A stretch of DNA of 64,000 nucleotides from Shewanella sp. KX20019. GTDB lineage: Bacteria; Pseudomonadota; Gammaproteobacteria; Enterobacterales; Shewanellaceae. Shown piece by piece: positions 1 to 8,468 of the stretch. Position 1 is the stretch's first letter. Each line of letters starts with the position of its first letter. The notes below the pieces were generated by a model. It had not been told where the DNA came from. It ran no database searches and was given only the letters and a program-made list of their open reading frames with translations. Where the stretch lies: NCBI RefSeq assembly GCF_016757755.1, contig NZ_CP068437.1:4154001-4218000 (forward strand), written 5' to 3'. A program made the translations under genes and the position numbers.

Positions 1-166
1 TAACATTAGTCAATAATTAATTATCGTTAAACGGTAATTGAATACACGTGAGTATAGTTTTAAATTGGCCTCTTTGATGTTGAAGCAACAGATTACAATC
101 ACAGGTATTAATGGAAAGTTTGCGTGCCGATGACATCGAAGGGAATGAGTAGAGCGATGGTGTTAG

Positions 167-205
167 AAAAATATTAAACGCCGTAAAAACTGATAGTTTA
201 CGGCG
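167..205 (-). terminator. Intrinsic terminator after the antitoxin gene
   Basis: A 9-bp perfect stem (179-187 with 197-205) with a 9-nt loop lies 30 bp past the stop of the minus-strand antitoxin gene. Read on the minus strand it is followed by a T-rich run ending in five Ts. No toxin gene lies between the antitoxin and this terminator. Confidence 0.7.
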
Positions 206-235
206 CTAACAATTTAATTTGGATACCTAGTAGAA

Positions 236-442
236 CTAAGCATCCTCTTCATGCATATAACCCTCTATTAACGCTATCTGCTCCGCCAGTTCATCATTTT
301 TTGAGGTGAGTCGGTAACAGCCATGGGCCATTTTCTCTAAGCTGATATTATCGCCAGCGCCTAAATGCAGTTGTTCGACGATCTCTTGTGGTAACTCCAG
401 CCCTAACCCTTTACCCACATTTTTAACCTTGAGTTCTGTCAT
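236..442 (-). CDS. AbrB/MazE-like antitoxin, no toxin beside it
   Basis: A 68-residue protein resembling the swapped-hairpin AbrB/MazE/SpoVT antidotes that partner Doc- or MazF-type toxins. Seen: an N-terminal LKVKNVGKGLGLELPQEIV stretch, the typical 'neutral N-terminus, G-x-G-L-x-L-P' DNA-binding hairpin, then an acidic tail (ELAEQIALIEGYMHEEDA) of the kind that covers a toxin. The ATG at 442 is preferred over the in-frame ATG at 448 because TAGGT lies 7 nt before it but only 1 nt before the other. The tail is shorter than in Doc-partnered antidotes. A terminator follows at once and no toxin reading frame is seen on either side, so this is an orphan or degraded module, or it acts as a stand-alone regulator. 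Confidence 0.7.
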   Translation of the reverse strand: MTELKVKNVGKGLGLELPQEIVEQLHLGAGDNISLEKMAHGCYRLTSKNDELAEQIALIEGYMHEEDA

Positions 443-650
443 AATCATTACCTATGTATCTGTCTTACATTCAGTCTGTGGTAAAAATGAGGCTGATGTA
501 AGAACCAAATAATTACTTCAAATTATAGTTGATTTCGCAGGCGCCGAACGATATGTCACTGCACCATTGGCTGAATAGTGGTTGGTTATTGATAAAGGCA
601 ACATTCTCGGCTGCAAAATCGATGAAATGTAAAAAGATGGATTACAACAG

Positions 651-692
651 AAAAAATCACAGACCAACGGCTAGCTTAAAGCTAGCCGTTGG
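651..692 (-). terminator. Strong intrinsic terminator of the regulator pair
   Basis: A 12-bp perfect inverted repeat (664-675 with 681-692) with a 5-nt loop, followed on the minus strand by a T6 tract (complement of 651-656). It lies 8 bp past the stop of the FidL-like gene and ends the two-gene regulator operon. Confidence 0.85.
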
Positions 693-700
693 CTTGAACA

Positions 701-1225
701 TTACCCCATAGTCACCAAGCTACAAGCGCAGATATTGGTGCTAGGTAAAAAGTACAACAGCGCAGTATTTTCGGTTTGGTTACGACTAGCGATTTGAATC
801 GTCAAGTTGTGTACTCCCTTCTCCGTTATATTACGACTGGCGAACGCTTCTAAATGGTTCGCATGTAAAGGCAATGGCAACTCGCTATTATGTCGAATGA
901 GCTTACTACTGACCAAATTGAGGATATAGATATCCTTGTCCTTATTCGCACTCAGCACATCGCCCTTTAACTGTAGGGTCGCAATGGGAATACCGTCGGT
1001 GGTGAAGTATCGATAACTAATACTAGCCGAGCGTTTTTGCAGAGCAAAATCAGCAATCATTGAGTGGTGTTCAATGACATTGGTTCTGGGATTCATGGCA
1101 ACCAGTTCATTGCGACATGACAACACAATGTCCACTTCGGTTGCCTTAATGTGCTGATAAACAATTATTCCTATGACTAGCGCCAATAGCCCGCCACTTA
1201 ACACTATTTTTAGCTGTTTAATCAC
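701..1225 (-). CDS. FidL/ToxS-like membrane protein paired with a ToxR-like regulator
   Basis: A 174-residue protein with one N-terminal membrane anchor (residues about 8-24, LSGGLLALVIGIIVYQH) and a periplasmic remainder of about 145 residues that ends in an ICAC pair. It overlaps the upstream regulator gene by 8 bp, so the two are almost certainly co-translated. Known: ToxR/CadC-type regulators are often encoded with a small single-pass partner (ToxS, FidL) that modulates the periplasmic domain. Inferred: this is such a partner, nearest in layout to the MarT-FidL pair. No catalytic motif is visible. The assignment rests on size, topology and gene order more than on sequence identity. Confidence 0.6.
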   Translation of the reverse strand: MIKQLKIVLSGGLLALVIGIIVYQHIKATEVDIVLSCRNELVAMNPRTNVIEHHSMIADFALQKRSASISYRYFTTDGIPIATLQLKGDVLSANKDKDIYILNLVSSKLIRHNSELPLPLHANHLEAFASRNITEKGVHNLTIQIASRNQTENTALLYFLPSTNICACSLVTMG

Positions 1226-1982
1226 AGAGTGATACCTCCTTGAGCCAGTCTTCTGAAATAAATTCAGGGCTTAAGCTAAAGTCGATAGTTTTAATGTTTC
1301 TCATCAATGTGCCGCCTTTCGCTGTTTTGCCAAGCATAGATACATTAAGCACCTGCATATCATTTGAAAATGCGAGGTACACCCTATCCCATGTCAAATG
1401 AGGGCAACGATTTAGTGCAAATACAACCTTGGCTTCGACGGACACCTCTTGCCGTAATCTAATTCTCGGCGACTCTAACCAAGTGAGTATCAGTTTTTGT
1501 CCATTATCCAACACTATGTTACGGCTGGTTTTAATCGGCGCATCAATATGTTTAAACAAAATATACTCATGCATAGCCGTCACCACGGCAATACAACTAA
1601 TAAAAAGTGCCGTCACGGTTAATAAAAGGTACTTTTTACGTGCTTTAGAGTGCTGCGACCAACTTGCATTAGGCGCAGCTATATTTAACCGATAACCTTT
1701 TCGGGGAAAGGTCTCAATTAATTCAGCATGTGCTTCGCCAAAATGCTTCCGTAAGGTGAATACGGCTTTTGCTACAGCAGATTCACTCATCACTGCAGTT
1801 TGCGATCCCGCACAAGCAAGCTGACCTTTACTCATCACCTGATTTGGGTGAGTAGCTAACAGTTCAAGCACCTGACATTCGGTGCGTGTTAGGTGTACCG
1901 AACTTTGAGTTTCACTATTGAATAACTGACTATTGGCAATATCAAATTCAAAGATTTTTAACCGCATATCAATAGCGTCCAT
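1218..1982 (-). CDS. ToxR/CadC-type membrane-anchored transcriptional regulator
   Basis: A 254-residue protein. Residues about 6-100 form an OmpR/PhoB-type winged helix (VHLTRTECQVLELLATHPN..., AVAKAVFTLRKHFGE, then ETFPRKGYRLN, the typical wing ending). A basic stretch (KARKK, 113-117) precedes one membrane helix (118-136) and a periplasmic domain of about 115 residues. Known: such proteins bind DNA on the cytoplasmic side and sense a periplasmic signal. The in-frame ATG at 1967 has a GGACG eight bases upstream and may be the true start. The gene is divergent from the redox protein/lipoprotein operon that begins near 2620, which is the obvious candidate target (inference). Confidence 0.8.
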   Translation of the reverse strand: MDAIDMRLKIFEFDIANSQLFNSETQSSVHLTRTECQVLELLATHPNQVMSKGQLACAGSQTAVMSESAVAKAVFTLRKHFGEAHAELIETFPRKGYRLNIAAPNASWSQHSKARKKYLLLTVTALFISCIAVVTAMHEYILFKHIDAPIKTSRNIVLDNGQKLILTWLESPRIRLRQEVSVEAKVVFALNRCPHLTWDRVYLAFSNDMQVLNVSMLGKTAKGGTLMRNIKTIDFSLSPEFISEDWLKEVSLCD

Positions 1983-2610
1983 ATAAAATCGTTAAACTAT
2001 TTTACTGCAATTACAACAGCACAAACATCCTGTTAATCACAATTTGCAATACGCGATATTATTTATTGCAACTTTGCATTAGTTCTAATCTATCAGCTCA
2101 TAATGTCGGCCCTATCATTGTTTTTCCTAGCCTTTTACCCTTATTGCATGGGATCTTAAATAGCAATATTACCCGTAGGTTTTTATTGCTCACTTATTTT
2201 CAGAGAAACTCACTGACTTACAATGCATCCTCCATCGAAAATTCAAAGGTGTATATGCAATTTTTCTTGTGCATCATAACTTTATTAGATCTAGATCAAT
2301 AAACTCTAGCAGTAATAAGCAGGATAAAACGCTGTAATCAGCATTACATCCGTTACGAGCAAGCAATACAGGTGTTATTTACCACTAATCACGCGCTTAA
2401 CAGTAGTTAACACCAACGCAGAGCCCAACCATTACGGCAACAATTTAGGTGGAAATTACTTTGAGCTAGCTCTCATCAGCATTTCTCAGTCCTGTCATTC
2501 TTATCTCAAGCCAATGCAGCGTTGATTTGCACTCCAACAGGAACAACATTTTAACTACCTGCAGCTAATTCAAAACGCTCAAGCTGAGTATTGAGTGACA
2601 TATAAAAAAA
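1983..2610. other. Intergenic control region between membrane regulator and redox operon
   Basis: 628 bp without a convincing gene; a 78-codon frame at 2066-2302 has no recognisable features. It must hold promoters for both divergent units. A 14-bp FNR/EtrA-like site is listed separately. The stretch around 2040-2080 repeats the word TTGCA several times and could carry regulator binding sites. Confidence 0.5.
2286..2299. promoter_or_regulatory. FNR/EtrA-like site (weak candidate)
   Basis: TAGATCTAGATCAA differs from the FNR consensus TTGAT-N4-ATCAA at one position. It lies about 320 bp upstream of a probable periplasmic redox/haem protein, the kind of gene FNR-type regulators control in Shewanella. 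One match of this length in AT-rich DNA is weak evidence. Confidence 0.3.
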
Positions 2611-2622
2611 ATGGGACATAAA

Positions 2623-3444
2623 ATGATGAAAACACTAAATAGAAGACAAGCAATCAACCGTATTATTGGCATTTCGTCAGTTGCAGCAGGTACAGCTTTA
2701 GTGGCAAACCCAGTTATAGCAGCAGTAACAAACAGTGATGGAGAGTGGAGACTAGCAGTAGGTGAAAAATTAGCTTACGCCAAACTAGACCCTATGACGG
2801 TTGCTAAACGCGCCTATGAAACGGGTAACGGCTGTATGTTCCAAGTGTTTGACAGCATCATTCAAAGTTTAGCTCTGTCAGATTCACCAGACGCTGAAAA
2901 ATTTGCACTATTGCCTACAGGTCTTGCGGTATATGGCTGGGCGGGCATGCTTGGTGAAGGAACTGTTTGCGGTAATATTAACGCCACCGGTATGTTAGCT
3001 AATTTATTGAGTATTAACGGTGAACAAGCCAACGCACTTCTTAGTCCAACAATGCGCTATTACGAAAGCCAAGCGTTACCACTGCAAACTGCTGAGTTTA
3101 TTGAAGGGATCGGCGCTGATATGACTGAGACATTAGATCAGGTCGGCACACCGACTTCAGCAAACACTATCTTATGTCACTCCTCTATCAGCCTATGGGC
3201 AAGAGAAAATGGCAAATCCTTCAGCCAAAAAGGCATGCGCTGTAAGCAACTATCCGCTTCTGTTGTTTATGAGCTAGTGATCATGTTAAATAAAGCGTTT
3301 GATGGCGAAACGGTAATCGATCACCCTATCTCAGATACTGTTGCCGGCTGTCAAAGCTGCCACACTTCAGAGTCCACATTTCAACCAAGTGTGAAAACCA
3401 ATATGGAGTGTGACACCTGCCACACTGGCCACTTCCAAGGGTAG
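2623..3444 (+). CDS. Exported C_GCAxxG-type redox protein with two haem c motifs
   Basis: About 273 residues from the ATG at 2623, chosen because GGGA lies 6 nt upstream; an in-frame ATG at 2611 would add four residues. The N-terminus (LNRRQAINRIIGISSVAAG, then ANPVIAA) looks like a twin-arginine signal. The middle, with GNGCMFQVFDS and MLGEGTVCGNINATGMLANL, resembles the C_GCAxxG_C_C putative redox-active family, although the usual GCA is GCM here. The C-terminus adds CQSCH and CDTCH, two CXXCH haem-attachment motifs about 20 residues apart. Inferred: a periplasmic electron carrier or reductase. A Tat signal on a haem c protein and this domain pairing are both unusual. The gene is followed after 5 bp by a lipoprotein gene. 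Substrate unknown. Confidence 0.7.
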   Translation: MMKTLNRRQAINRIIGISSVAAGTALVANPVIAAVTNSDGEWRLAVGEKLAYAKLDPMTVAKRAYETGNGCMFQVFDSIIQSLALSDSPDAEKFALLPTGLAVYGWAGMLGEGTVCGNINATGMLANLLSINGEQANALLSPTMRYYESQALPLQTAEFIEGIGADMTETLDQVGTPTSANTILCHSSISLWARENGKSFSQKGMRCKQLSASVVYELVIMLNKAFDGETVIDHPISDTVAGCQSCHTSESTFQPSVKTNMECDTCHTGHFQG

Positions 3445-3449
3445 AGAGC

Positions 3450-3944
3450 ATGACAATGAAACATACTAAATTATACTGCGCCATCGGCCTAAGTTCGGTA
3501 CTACTATTCGGTTGTGGTAGTGATGACGATAAGACTGTCGAACCGCCAATCGTTGAGCCACCCGTCACTACGATTGGCATAAATGAAACTGAAACTTTGA
3601 GCGTTAACCTAACTACGGTTGACGGTGAAACAGGCAATGTAGCCTTAACGTTAACGGGTGATGATGACTTGTTAGTGACAGGCGCTAGCGGCTTTAACCT
3701 AATCATCATGGGTTACCCAAAGGAAGGCGAGACTTCAGTTAAATACAAACTTGCTTGGCATCAAGCCAACAATGCAAATTGTATTGAAGATGCAGAGTGC
3801 GATTTGACAGTCACTGAAGCTGAGTCCGGGATCTACAATCTTGAACTAGGCACTGTTGAGTGGAAAGATGCAGTTGACAACTATCGCGTCGCTGTAGAAG
3901 TTAAAGGTGAAAAGTCCCACCTTGAGCTCGCATTTTTAGATTAA
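3450..3944 (+). CDS. Small acidic lipoprotein in the redox-protein operon
   Basis: A 164-residue protein. It has a lipoprotein signal ending in LLFGC (lipid-bearing Cys about residue 22), then an acidic linker with a proline-rich piece (VEPPIVEPPV) and a beta-rich domain containing two cysteines (NCIEDAEC), which could form a disulfide. It starts 5 bp after the stop of the redox/haem protein, so the two are co-transcribed, and a strong terminator follows. No family recognised. Inferred role: an envelope-attached partner or docking subunit for the redox protein. Confidence 0.7.
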   Translation: MTMKHTKLYCAIGLSSVLLFGCGSDDDKTVEPPIVEPPVTTIGINETETLSVNLTTVDGETGNVALTLTGDDDLLVTGASGFNLIIMGYPKEGETSVKYKLAWHQANNANCIEDAECDLTVTEAESGIYNLELGTVEWKDAVDNYRVAVEVKGEKSHLELAFLD

Positions 3945-3984
3945 TGTCTACTTCCTAAAAAGCAGGCAATCAATACTCGACCAG

Positions 3985-4016
3985 CACGCAATGACCATTC
4001 ATTGCGTGTTTTTTTT
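3985..4016 (+). terminator. Intrinsic terminator of the redox/lipoprotein operon
   Basis: A 10-bp perfect stem (3985-3994 with 3999-4008), loop CCAT, followed by eight Ts at 4009-4016. A textbook rho-independent terminator 40 bp past the lipoprotein stop. Confidence 0.92.
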
Positions 4017-4030
4017 GTTTCAAAATCAAC

Positions 4031-5512
4031 CTATGTTCCACAATAAGTGGTGAACTTCCCGAAACTTGCCGGCGCAGAAAGGCTGAACTCCTCTTTATCC
4101 GTCTGTAGCGTATAAGGGTTAGCAAGTACCGAGATTAACGCCTCAAATGGTTGATAATCGCTACGCTCCTCTGCCGCCTCAATAGCGGCCTCAACCAGAT
4201 GATTCCGAGGGATATAAACCGGGTTAACGGCATCCATCAAACTTGCGCGCTCTGCAGTGGATAGCGGTTCCTTTTCCAGTCTTGCTTGCCATTGCGCTTG
4301 CCATTGCATGAATAATTTAGAGTCAGTAAACAGCGATTCAACATCATTGCTGTCAGTGACCAAATCAACTGCTAATTGACGAAATAACTGAGTAAAGTCC
4401 ACCGCTTGCCCTTGCATCGATTCCAGCAACTGCTGGCAAAGTTCATAGTCTCCGTCTAATTCCAAAGTCATGCCCAGTTTGGCCCGCATTCCCTCGAGCC
4501 AGTGGCACTTAAAGATATCCCAAAACGCCTTTATTGCCTCCGTTGCTTGCGCTATAGCATCGTCTGCATCTTCACTGATAAATGGCAGCAATGTTTCGGC
4601 AAGTCGCGCTAGATCCCATTGCGCCATCGCGGGTTGGTTGCTATAAGCATAGCGACCATCCTGATCGATAGAGCTAAACAGTGCACTGGCGTCATAGTTA
4701 TCCATAAACGCACACGGACCATAATCTATGGTCTCACCACTAATGGTCATGTTGTCGGTATTCATCACCCCATGCACAAAGCCTACTAACATCCATTTTG
4801 CCACCAGCTCGGCTTGCTTATCTCGCACGGCACAAATGAGGCCTAAATAAGGTTGTTCAGTTTGCTTAAGCTCAGGGTAATGCCGCTCAATGGCGTACTC
4901 GGCCAGCTGTTTTAACTTATCCTCTTCGCCTTGAGCGGCGAAGTATTGAAAAGTGCCTACGCGCAGATGACTTGCTGCCACTCGAGTTAATACAGCACCT
5001 GGCAAATATCGCGTTCTATAGATGGGTTCACCCGTCGTCACCACAGCCAGCGCGCGAGTCGTCGCAATCCCAAGCGCATGCATCGCTTCACACAATATAT
5101 ATTCCCGTAATATGGCGCCAAGCACCGCTTTACCATCACCACCGCGAGAAAACTGCGTACGGCCAGATCCTTTAAGCTGAATATCTTGCCGCTGACCAGA
5201 CTTATCCACGACCTCCCCTAACAACAAGGCTCGACCATCCCCAAGTTGCGGACTGAATCCACCGAACTGATGGCCAGCATAAACTTGGGCTAATGGCGCT
5301 GAACCTTGAGGCGCTTCGCTTCCAGAAAAAACATCAGCAAGCTGCTCTGCACTACTATTGCTTATGCCTAACTCCTCAGCGAGTGCCTGATTGAGCTTTA
5401 CTAATACCGGTGTTGGCGCTTTATCACCATGGCATGATACGTAAAACCCTTTGAGTTCATTTGCGTAGCTATTGTCAAAACTTACGCCTAAATCAATCTT
5501 GGTGCTGCTCAT
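4031..5512 (-). CDS. selO: Protein adenylyltransferase SelO (YdiU family)
   Basis: About 493 residues from the ATG at 5512, preferred over a TTG at 5533 (which would add seven residues). Known: SelO is a pseudokinase-fold enzyme that transfers AMP from ATP to Ser/Thr/Tyr of target proteins and is linked to oxidative stress. Seen: VYAGHQFGGFSPQLGDGRA and QLKGSGRTQFSRGGDGKAVL (nucleotide-binding lobe), GFVHGVMNTDNM and IDYGPCAFMD (metal and catalytic region), NPVYIPRNHLV near the end, and a terminal TTYCGT. The end has a cysteine where eukaryotic SelO has selenocysteine. Length fits the bacterial family. Probably transcribed alone or with ndh, which ends 95 bp upstream on the same strand. Confidence 0.93.
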   Translation of the reverse strand: MSSTKIDLGVSFDNSYANELKGFYVSCHGDKAPTPVLVKLNQALAEELGISNSSAEQLADVFSGSEAPQGSAPLAQVYAGHQFGGFSPQLGDGRALLLGEVVDKSGQRQDIQLKGSGRTQFSRGGDGKAVLGAILREYILCEAMHALGIATTRALAVVTTGEPIYRTRYLPGAVLTRVAASHLRVGTFQYFAAQGEEDKLKQLAEYAIERHYPELKQTEQPYLGLICAVRDKQAELVAKWMLVGFVHGVMNTDNMTISGETIDYGPCAFMDNYDASALFSSIDQDGRYAYSNQPAMAQWDLARLAETLLPFISEDADDAIAQATEAIKAFWDIFKCHWLEGMRAKLGMTLELDGDYELCQQLLESMQGQAVDFTQLFRQLAVDLVTDSNDVESLFTDSKLFMQWQAQWQARLEKEPLSTAERASLMDAVNPVYIPRNHLVEAAIEAAEERSDYQPFEALISVLANPYTLQTDKEEFSLSAPASFGKFTTYCGT

Positions 5513-5607
5513 CAAATATCCATCTGGCTGCAAAACATAACAAATTCCGATTCCACTACTTTACCCTAGCGGTGCCCATAACGGTAACCTTGGCCGTCTT
5601 TGTGGTC

Positions 5608-6906
5608 TTAGTGTAGCTTCATTCTCGGCCTAACCACTCGCATCAGTTTTTCAGCTAGCCACAGCGCAACTGTTTTCAAGCTGCCATGAATCGCTCTTTG
5701 ATGCATTCGATACAGGGATATATAGACAAAACGCGCAATTTTCCCCTCAACAAACATGCTGCTTTTGGTCAGATTGCCCATCAGGCTACCCATGGTGCTG
5801 TAACGAGACAAATTGACTAAGGAGCCGTGGTCTACATAAACGTAATCCACCAGCGACTCGGCATTCATTTCCCTAATAATATTCTTCTCAGCGCACTGTG
5901 CCATTTGATGCGCAGACTGTGCTCTTGGCGGTACAAAGCTACCATCGGCTTGCTCAAATGCACAACAATCACCGATGACATAGATATCTTCGTTAACGGT
6001 ACTTTTAAGGTTCGTTTGCACCTTAATTTGATTGGCGCGATTGAGCTCAAACAGCGCCAAGTCTCTAATAAAGTCCGGCGCTTTCACCCCTGCAGCCCAT
6101 AACATTAAGTTAGCGGCGATAAGCTGCCCTTCGGCAGTCATAAAACCTGCTGATGTAGCTTCACTAATACGGGTATTTTCCATTACAGACACCCCCAACT
6201 GACTTAGTTCACGTCTTGCAGATGAGGCTATACGCTCAGTCAATGCCGGTAAGATACGCGGACCCGCCTCAACTAGATGAATGTTGAGCTTGTCTGCTGT
6301 CATCCTACTGAGGCCATACACTTTCAATAGGTCAGTGACATGATATAGCTCAGCCGATAACTCCACTCCAGTGGCACCGCCACCAACAATGGCAATATTA
6401 AGCTCATTAATAGAATCAGACTGATGAACGCGAGTAAAGCTATCAAGAAGCGCATTGTGAAAGCGATTTGCCTGCTGATGAGAATCCAAAAAAAAGCAGT
6501 TTTCCTGCACCCCTGGAGTGTTAAAGTCATTACTCACACTGCCGATAGCGATTACTAATTTATCGTACTTAATTTTGCGCTCAGGCAGTAACTCTTTTCC
6601 CATATCATCGGTAATTGCCGCGACCGAGAGCAACTTGCTCTCGCTGTTAAGCCCGCAAAAAGTCCCCAATTGAAACTGATAACCCTGCTTTGCTGCATGG
6701 GCTGAATAAACCACGCCATCAAGATCAGAGTCTAGCGAACCGGTAGCAACTTCATGCAATAGCGGCTTCCAGATGTGAGTGCGATTTCTATCAACCAATA
6801 TGATCTGTGCTAAATTTTTTTTTCCTAGCTTACGGCCGAGCTGAGTCGCAAGCTCTAGCCCGCCAGCTCCTCCACCAACAATCACAATTTTTGGACATGA
6901 TGACAT
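5608..6906 (-). CDS. ndh: Type II NADH:quinone dehydrogenase (NDH-2)
   Basis: 432 residues from the ATG at 6906, chosen because AGGGGAAG lies 5 nt upstream; a frame extending to 6957 would add 17 unlikely residues. Known: NDH-2 is a single-subunit, non-proton-pumping flavoprotein on the inner membrane face that passes electrons from NADH to quinone. Seen: N-terminal FAD-binding KIVIVGGGAGGLELA; a second dinucleotide fold INIAIVGGGATGVELSAEL for NADH; DIYVIGDCCAF near the flavin-contacting end; and a basic amphipathic C-terminus (LMRVVRPRMKLH) suited to membrane attachment. Length matches the family. The homologous sulfide:quinone reductases are less likely because their extra cysteines are not seen. 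Confidence 0.88.
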   Translation of the reverse strand: MSSCPKIVIVGGGAGGLELATQLGRKLGKKNLAQIILVDRNRTHIWKPLLHEVATGSLDSDLDGVVYSAHAAKQGYQFQLGTFCGLNSESKLLSVAAITDDMGKELLPERKIKYDKLVIAIGSVSNDFNTPGVQENCFFLDSHQQANRFHNALLDSFTRVHQSDSINELNIAIVGGGATGVELSAELYHVTDLLKVYGLSRMTADKLNIHLVEAGPRILPALTERIASSARRELSQLGVSVMENTRISEATSAGFMTAEGQLIAANLMLWAAGVKAPDFIRDLALFELNRANQIKVQTNLKSTVNEDIYVIGDCCAFEQADGSFVPPRAQSAHQMAQCAEKNIIREMNAESLVDYVYVDHGSLVNLSRYSTMGSLMGNLTKSSMFVEGKIARFVYISLYRMHQRAIHGSLKTVALWLAEKLMRVVRPRMKLH

Positions 6907-7404
6907 CACAACTTCCCCTAACGCTTGATTGAATTTACCGTTACTCTGAATAAGCATTTAATTCAGAAACACTTATTTAGCGTCCTCTATAGTGACTGAA
7001 ACAAAAAATAAAGTCATGGTCATTATGATTAGAAATAACAACAAAAGCAGTGAATTAAACCGCAAACCTAGGCGCTTACAGCAAGTTAAACTGTTAAAAA
7101 GTGAAATTACAAAGATGTATGCCGAAATGCGCATTCCAATTTAGCCTAAGAGCTATCATTAGGCAGAAATTAAGTCTGGGGCTGGGTAGCCACATACTGA
7201 CTAAGCAAGGCTTGAATTATTAGGTAGTACTGCAGCAGTCACTATCGACAATTGCGTCACTGAATATATAAATCATATAACTCATAAAGATAGCTAAGTT
7301 GACTCTAATCCAAGTGATTGCTACTTTAGCACTGCAACAAATTAGCAACCTTATTTAACTATGATTTTGGTCATGGATTGAAGCTCTTATTAATGGATTA
7401 AAAA
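6907..7404. other. Intergenic region upstream of ndh and the 7.4-kb lipoprotein
   Basis: About 500 bp. It holds the ndh promoter, a possible 39-codon gene at 7025-7144 (listed separately) and AT-rich sequence before the lipoprotein gene. No repeat or RNA gene recognised. Confidence 0.4.
7025..7144 (+). CDS. Possible small basic protein (39 residues)
   Basis: ATG at 7025 (another in-frame ATG at 7016) to TAG at 7142-7144. The product begins MIRNNNKSSELN, continues RKPRRLQQVKLLKSEIT and ends KMYAEMRIPI. The middle has a basic, helix-like heptad pattern rather than random composition. There is no clear ribosome-binding site. It may be a genuine short protein or chance; comparison among related genomes would decide. 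Confidence 0.35.
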   Translation: MIRNNNKSSELNRKPRRLQQVKLLKSEITKMYAEMRIPI

Positions 7405-7926
7405 ATGAAAAAAGTACTCCTATGCGCTGCACTATTAAGCCTTTGTGCATGTAAAAGCACTGACATACGCAATATCACTAGCTCAGTTTCAGATATAGCC
7501 AGTATCGGCTCATCAACTACAACGACCACTAACTCACCTAGTGCTGATTACACTCATAATCAGCCACAATATTCCAATGAATCTGAGGATATCAGTGCCC
7601 ATCGCACAGGGAAAACCAATAAAGATTACGGTGTGATCCGCTCGATTACTGCAGAGAAAAACCCTAAAGGTATGACAATGGTGCGTTTTGTTTCATTTCA
7701 CCTCGATAGCGGTGCAGCATTAGAGAGTAACCAATACTTATATTCAATGGATGAAAATGGCTGGATGAGTAAGAAATCAATCCTTACACTGGATAGTAGA
7801 ACTAAGATGCTTAATAGCGGCGAATATTACCTAAAAGCACACGCTAAAAGTGGCGAGTTCTACACCACAGGATTGTTGACATTAGCATCAGGTGTCACCA
7901 ATGTGGTAACGATTGATCTTGAGTAA
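7405..7926 (+). CDS. Hypothetical lipoprotein
   Basis: A 173-residue protein. MKKVLLCAALLSLCAC is a lipoprotein signal with Cys16 as the lipidated residue. Residues about 25-75 are rich in Ser, Thr and Asn (GSSTTTTTNS), a flexible tether. The remaining 100 residues read as a compact beta domain (DYGVIRSITAEKNPKGMTMV... to VTNVVTIDLE). No family recognised. It stands alone between ndh and the collagenase gene with no operon partner. Confidence 0.7.
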   Translation: MKKVLLCAALLSLCACKSTDIRNITSSVSDIASIGSSTTTTTNSPSADYTHNQPQYSNESEDISAHRTGKTNKDYGVIRSITAEKNPKGMTMVRFVSFHLDSGAALESNQYLYSMDENGWMSKKSILTLDSRTKMLNSGEYYLKAHAKSGEFYTTGLLTLASGVTNVVTIDLE

Positions 7927-8468
7927 TAACTAGCTAAAACAGTCAATAATGAAAGGCCGCTAAACAGTGGTCTTCCATCTCTACTGCAGCCAAGATTTTC
8001 CTGCTGCAGGCACTCTAGTAATAGTTTTTTCATCACCACTTTAGCCAAATAACAACTTCATCGGTACAACAACCCTTTTAAACTGCATGCCACTCCACTT
8101 ACAAACTACTCGTGAATAAGTCATCGCTACCAGTATATCCAATGGCCGCCTTTCCAACTTCCAAATATCTACTTGCTTCCTCAAAAGATAATAATTTCAA
8201 GTTTAATCTTTAATATCAACAAAATAGAAATAAAATCAAACACAACTTCAGCCCTACAATTAGGTTAATTAGTCTTTTTAACAAGCTAAATCCTTCCAAA
8301 AAACAGACTCACCTTTGACATTGGATACATTATACTGTAGAAATATTTTAACATTCCCGCAACAAAGTATTGACGGGTAGTTGAGTTAAATAAATAGAAA
8401 TAAAAGAGGACGGAGTGATGGCGGTCGCAGCCTAGCTTCAATACCCCTCCCCATAGAGGCTACATAAT
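7927..8468. other. Long AT-rich leader region of the collagenase gene
   Basis: 542 bp with no gene longer than a few codons. A possible promoter has TTGACA at 8315-8320 and TAGAAA at 8338-8343 (17-bp spacing). Near the 3' end, a GAGGACGGAG motif precedes ATG GCG GTC GCA GCC TAG (8418-8435), a five-codon frame with a good ribosome site. A CCTC-CCCATA-GAGG hairpin lies about 15 bp before the collagenase start. These may make a regulated leader (inference). Confidence 0.4.

Noticed and set aside
529..711. 60-codon plus-strand frame
   Set aside because: It runs through the terminator hairpin at 664-692 and into the 3' end of the minus-strand gene; no ribosome site or protein-like pattern.
2066..2302. 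78-codon plus-strand frame upstream of the redox operon
   Set aside because: Composition and lack of a ribosome site do not support a gene; it lies in a divergent control region.
5865..6102. Frames within the NDH-2 gene on both strands
   Set aside because: Shadows of the conserved ndh coding region; no independent features.
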